From an uncultured Gemmatimonadota bacterium (GTDB lineage Bacteria > Gemmatimonadota > Gemmatimonadetes > Gemmatimonadales > Gemmatimonadaceae): a stretch of DNA of 64,000 nt. The stretch is taken from contig CAIVZZ010000029.1 of the NCBI GenBank assembly GCA_903910555.1, forward strand, positions 1 to 64,000, read 5' to 3'. The translations under genes and the position numbers were made by a program. The notes under the pieces were generated by a model, which worked only from the letters and a program-made list of their open reading frames with translations, was not told where the DNA came from and did no database searches. Shown here one piece after another: positions 62,073-64,000 of the stretch (position 1 is the stretch's first letter; the number at the start of each line of letters is the position of its first letter).

Positions 62073-64000
62073 TTACAGTATGCGCCAAAAATCGCGGGTG
62101 AAGTCGACGGCGAAGGTCCAGCGGCCGCCACGCACGCCGCGCGCAATATCGAACCTGAGCGCGTCAAAGAGCGTCAATACACCGAGGCCGACCGAATCAT
62201 GCCACCCGGCAGAAACGGCCGCGTTTGGGCCGCTGGAGCCGATCCAAATGCCCTGTACGAACGGCGCCAGGGTGACAGGCATCGCCAATGCGCCAAAACG
62301 TCCGAGCGGGACGGGAATATCGAACGCCGGATGTCGCCATTCTACACGCTCGCCGATTCCGACAGTTCCGCTGAACTGGTGATAGCCGTAACCGGGGCCG
62401 GAGATAGGGCCGCCGAAATACACCAGATCCTGCGCGGGCGCGCCGGCGCCGAGCACTGCGGAGGCGTTGGTTTCGAGCACGAGGTGGTCTGTTCCGAACG
62501 GCCGCTCGAACTGAGCGGCGCCGACGACGCGGCCGGTCCACAGCTCCATACCGGCGCGCGCGGCAGCGTCGAAGTGAGCGCGCGCCGCACTCACGGAGCC
62601 GCTCAGCTGCAACGTCGATCCGAGCGGCGCATCGCTGCGCGCGTGACGTGCGCTGAGCGTCGCGCGCCATTCGGTGAGAGAGTCCGCAGCGAACGCCGGC
62701 TGAAACGCGCCACTCACCGGCTTCGCGTGCACGGCGAGCGGCGACTGCTGATCGCGGTCGAGCGTGAGCTTCCATCGCGCGCCGAACAGCTCGCCGGCGT
62801 CGATGCCAAGCGTGAGGCCGCGCGAACGGAACTCGTCACTCATATCCGAGCCGAACTCCTGCGCCGCGATCGTATTGCGAAGCCCGCTGACTTCCTGCAC
62901 ATCGCCGGCCGAGCGGAAGTTGTCGTGCGCGCCGAGCGAAACCCCGGCGCCGCTCGCGCGATTCCACGCAGCCGTCAGCGATTCCTTGAATGCGTGATCG
63001 CCGGTGCCGAATCGCACCTGTGCACCGGCGGAGAATCCGCTCCCCAGACTGCGCATGAGGCCGGCGCCGAACGCGAGCCCTTCGACGCGATTCATCCGCA
63101 CGATGTCGCTGATTGACGGGATACTCAGCGCGGTGCGCTGCACCCGCGCCAGCGCGTCTGCACGAACGAGTGCGCGCGCCTCATCCTGCACGCGGCGCAC
63201 GTCGTCGTTTTCACCGAGCTTCACATCGCCGGGCATCGCGTCGAGCACGGATCCCTTGAACGGATATTTTTTGAGCGCGTCCGGTGAGAGTGAGACTATT
63301 TCGGGGCCCTGGAACAGCGGCGTGCCGAGATCGGCGTTCACCTGCACACAGCAGATTTCCCAGCGGCCGCGGATGATTCCGCGGGCAGGAAATTGCAGCC
63401 AACTCCCCGTGCGGCGAATCTCGATCTCCTGCCGGCGCGGAAGCCAGAAGCGGCCGTCGACAAGACCGCTCTCGAGAATGATCGAGACGTCTTCAAGCTG
63501 ATCGTCTTTCAGCGCGGCACGCGTAAAGCTGAACGTCATCCGCACGACGCTGCCGTTCGCGCGATCCAAATACACCGCGCCGACCGCCCGCGGCTTCGTG
63601 ACGTCCTTGGGACGCACGCTCACCATCACGACATCGAACGTGCGGTCGTTCGTCTTGATCGTCAGCGAGTCGGTTACCGCAAAATCGTAGAGCGCGCGGC
63701 CGAGCGCGGAGAGTGGGTGCGGCACATCCCGAACTTCATCGCCATCACCGAGGCGAATGATCGACGGAAAGTTGTTTTGGACGATCGCAAGATGGTCGCG
63801 GTGGTACTGAATGTCCGTCGGAAGCAGCAGCGTGTCGCGGCGGCCGACGATCCTCTGCTTGCTCTCATTCGGCGCGCGCCAATAGACTTCCACGGCGAGC
63901 TCGTCCGTGCGCACCACTTTTGGCGGGTCGGGGAACCCTTCGCCCAGCTGGGCGAGGAAGGTCAGCGATCCGTGGGCAGTGGCGTGAAAGTTGGCGAGCC
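62073..64000 (-). CDS. Outer-membrane beta-barrel protein, 5' end outside window
   Basis: The frame is open from 64000 to the stop at 62073, about 642 residues, so the start lies beyond the window. A GTG at 63917 is in frame, but upstream codons read as continuous protein (for example GSLTFLAQLGEGFPDPPKVV). The N-terminal half has mixed strands; the C-terminal half (from about 63060 down) has regular amphipathic strands and ends FAVDFTRDFWRIL, a typical barrel-end signal. The region GPISGPGYGYHQFSGTVGIG resembles D15/Bac_surface_Ag barrels. Function is unknown. Confidence 0.75.
   Translation of the reverse strand, partial: LANFHATAHGSLTFLAQLGEGFPDPPKVVRTDELAVEVYWRAPNESKQRIVGRRDTLLLPTDIQYHRDHLAIVQNNFPSIIRLGDGDEVRDVPHPLSALGRALYDFAVTDSLTIKTNDRTFDVVMVSVRPKDVTKPRAVGAVYLDRANGSVVRMTFSFTRAALKDDQLEDVSIILESGLVDGRFWLPRRQEIEIRRTGSWLQFPARGIIRGRWEICCVQVNADLGTPLFQGPEIVSLSPDALKKYPFKGSVLDAMPGDVKLGENDDVRRVQDEARALVRADALARVQRTALSIPSISDIVRMNRVEGLAFGAGLMRSLGSGFSAGAQVRFGTGDHAFKESLTAAWNRASGAGVSLGAHDNFRSAGDVQEVSGLRNTIAAQEFGSDMSDEFRSRGLTLGIDAGELFGARWKLTLDRDQQSPLAVHAKPVSGAFQPAFAADSLTEWRATLSARHARSDAPLGSTLQLSGSVSAARAHFDAAARAGMELWTGRVVGAAQFERPFGTDHLVLETNASAVLGAGAPAQDLVYFGGPISGPGYGYHQFSGTVGIGERVEWRHPAFDIPVPLGRFGALAMPVTLAPFVQGIWIGSSGPNAAVSAGWHDSVGLGVLTLFDALRFDIARGVRGGRWTFAVDFTRDFWRIL

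Noticed and set aside
62073-63917. Complete gene starting at the GTG at 63917
   Set aside because: Codons upstream to the window edge read as continuous protein without a stop, so the true start is outside the window.

Overview
The window looks like a chromosomal segment of a GC-rich, Gram-negative-type bacterium. It carries outer-membrane porins and a TolC-type channel, many signal peptides and lipoboxes, and periplasmic enzymes. The combination of Ig-like-domain lipoproteins, frequent 4-bp ATGA/GTGA gene overlaps and tandem secreted amidohydrolases suggests the phylum Gemmatimonadota. That placement is an inference from gene content; no 16S rRNA gene is present to test it. Apart from the first 1.4 kb, gene content is mostly core housekeeping with little sign of horizontal transfer.

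Layout. 1-1.4 kb: the end of an IS3-family insertion sequence beside a sigma-54-type regulator broken by a single-base frameshift. 1.6-4.4 kb: a large Ig-domain lipoprotein. 4.7-8.8 kb (minus strand): the operon ffh-rpsP-rimM-trmD-rplS-rnhB, in which rimM appears to start at AUU. 9-12.4 kb: lon and a DUF445 protein. 12.4-15.5 kb: lipoproteins, a prepilin peptidase and a TrmH-type RNA methyltransferase. 15.5-16.3 kb: an M48 protease. 16.4-21.6 kb: a tightly coupled nucleotide/purine salvage operon (CpdB-UshA fusion, small beta-grasp-like protein, adenosine deaminase, purine nucleoside phosphorylase).

21.8-37.1 kb is a phosphate island: udk-phoB-phoR, ppx, ppk1, phoU-pstBACS, an outer-membrane porin, and a Pit transporter with its DUF47 partner. 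Candidate Pho boxes (tandem 11-bp repeats) lie upstream of pstS and of the porin. Together the genes cover phosphate sensing, high- and low-affinity uptake, and polyphosphate synthesis and breakdown. 37.2-46.0 kb: rhomboid protease and LysR regulator, divergent from an RND efflux operon (permease, adaptor, outer-membrane factor), then TauE/SafE and DUF1634 genes. 46.2-49.8 kb: dnaK and an HtrA/DegP protease. 49.9-52.4 kb: a pair of secreted amidohydrolases, the second of which has lost every apparent metal ligand. 52.5-59.1 kb: DUF4405 membrane protein, tRNA-Leu, tig-clpP-clpX, engB, a secreted unknown and an acyltransferase. 59.2-64 kb: a Nudix hydrolase coupled to a GspE/PilB-type ATPase with a C-terminal receiver domain, and a beta-barrel protein running off the end.

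The least explained items are: an intergenic inverted-repeat family (34-nt arms with a variable core at 8.9 and 59.1 kb, and a remnant at 21.66 kb); a second, unrelated long inverted repeat at 26.7-26.96 kb; the beta-grasp-like protein inside the purine operon; and the metal-ligand-free amidohydrolase. No phage, CRISPR array, toxin-antitoxin or defence system was seen.
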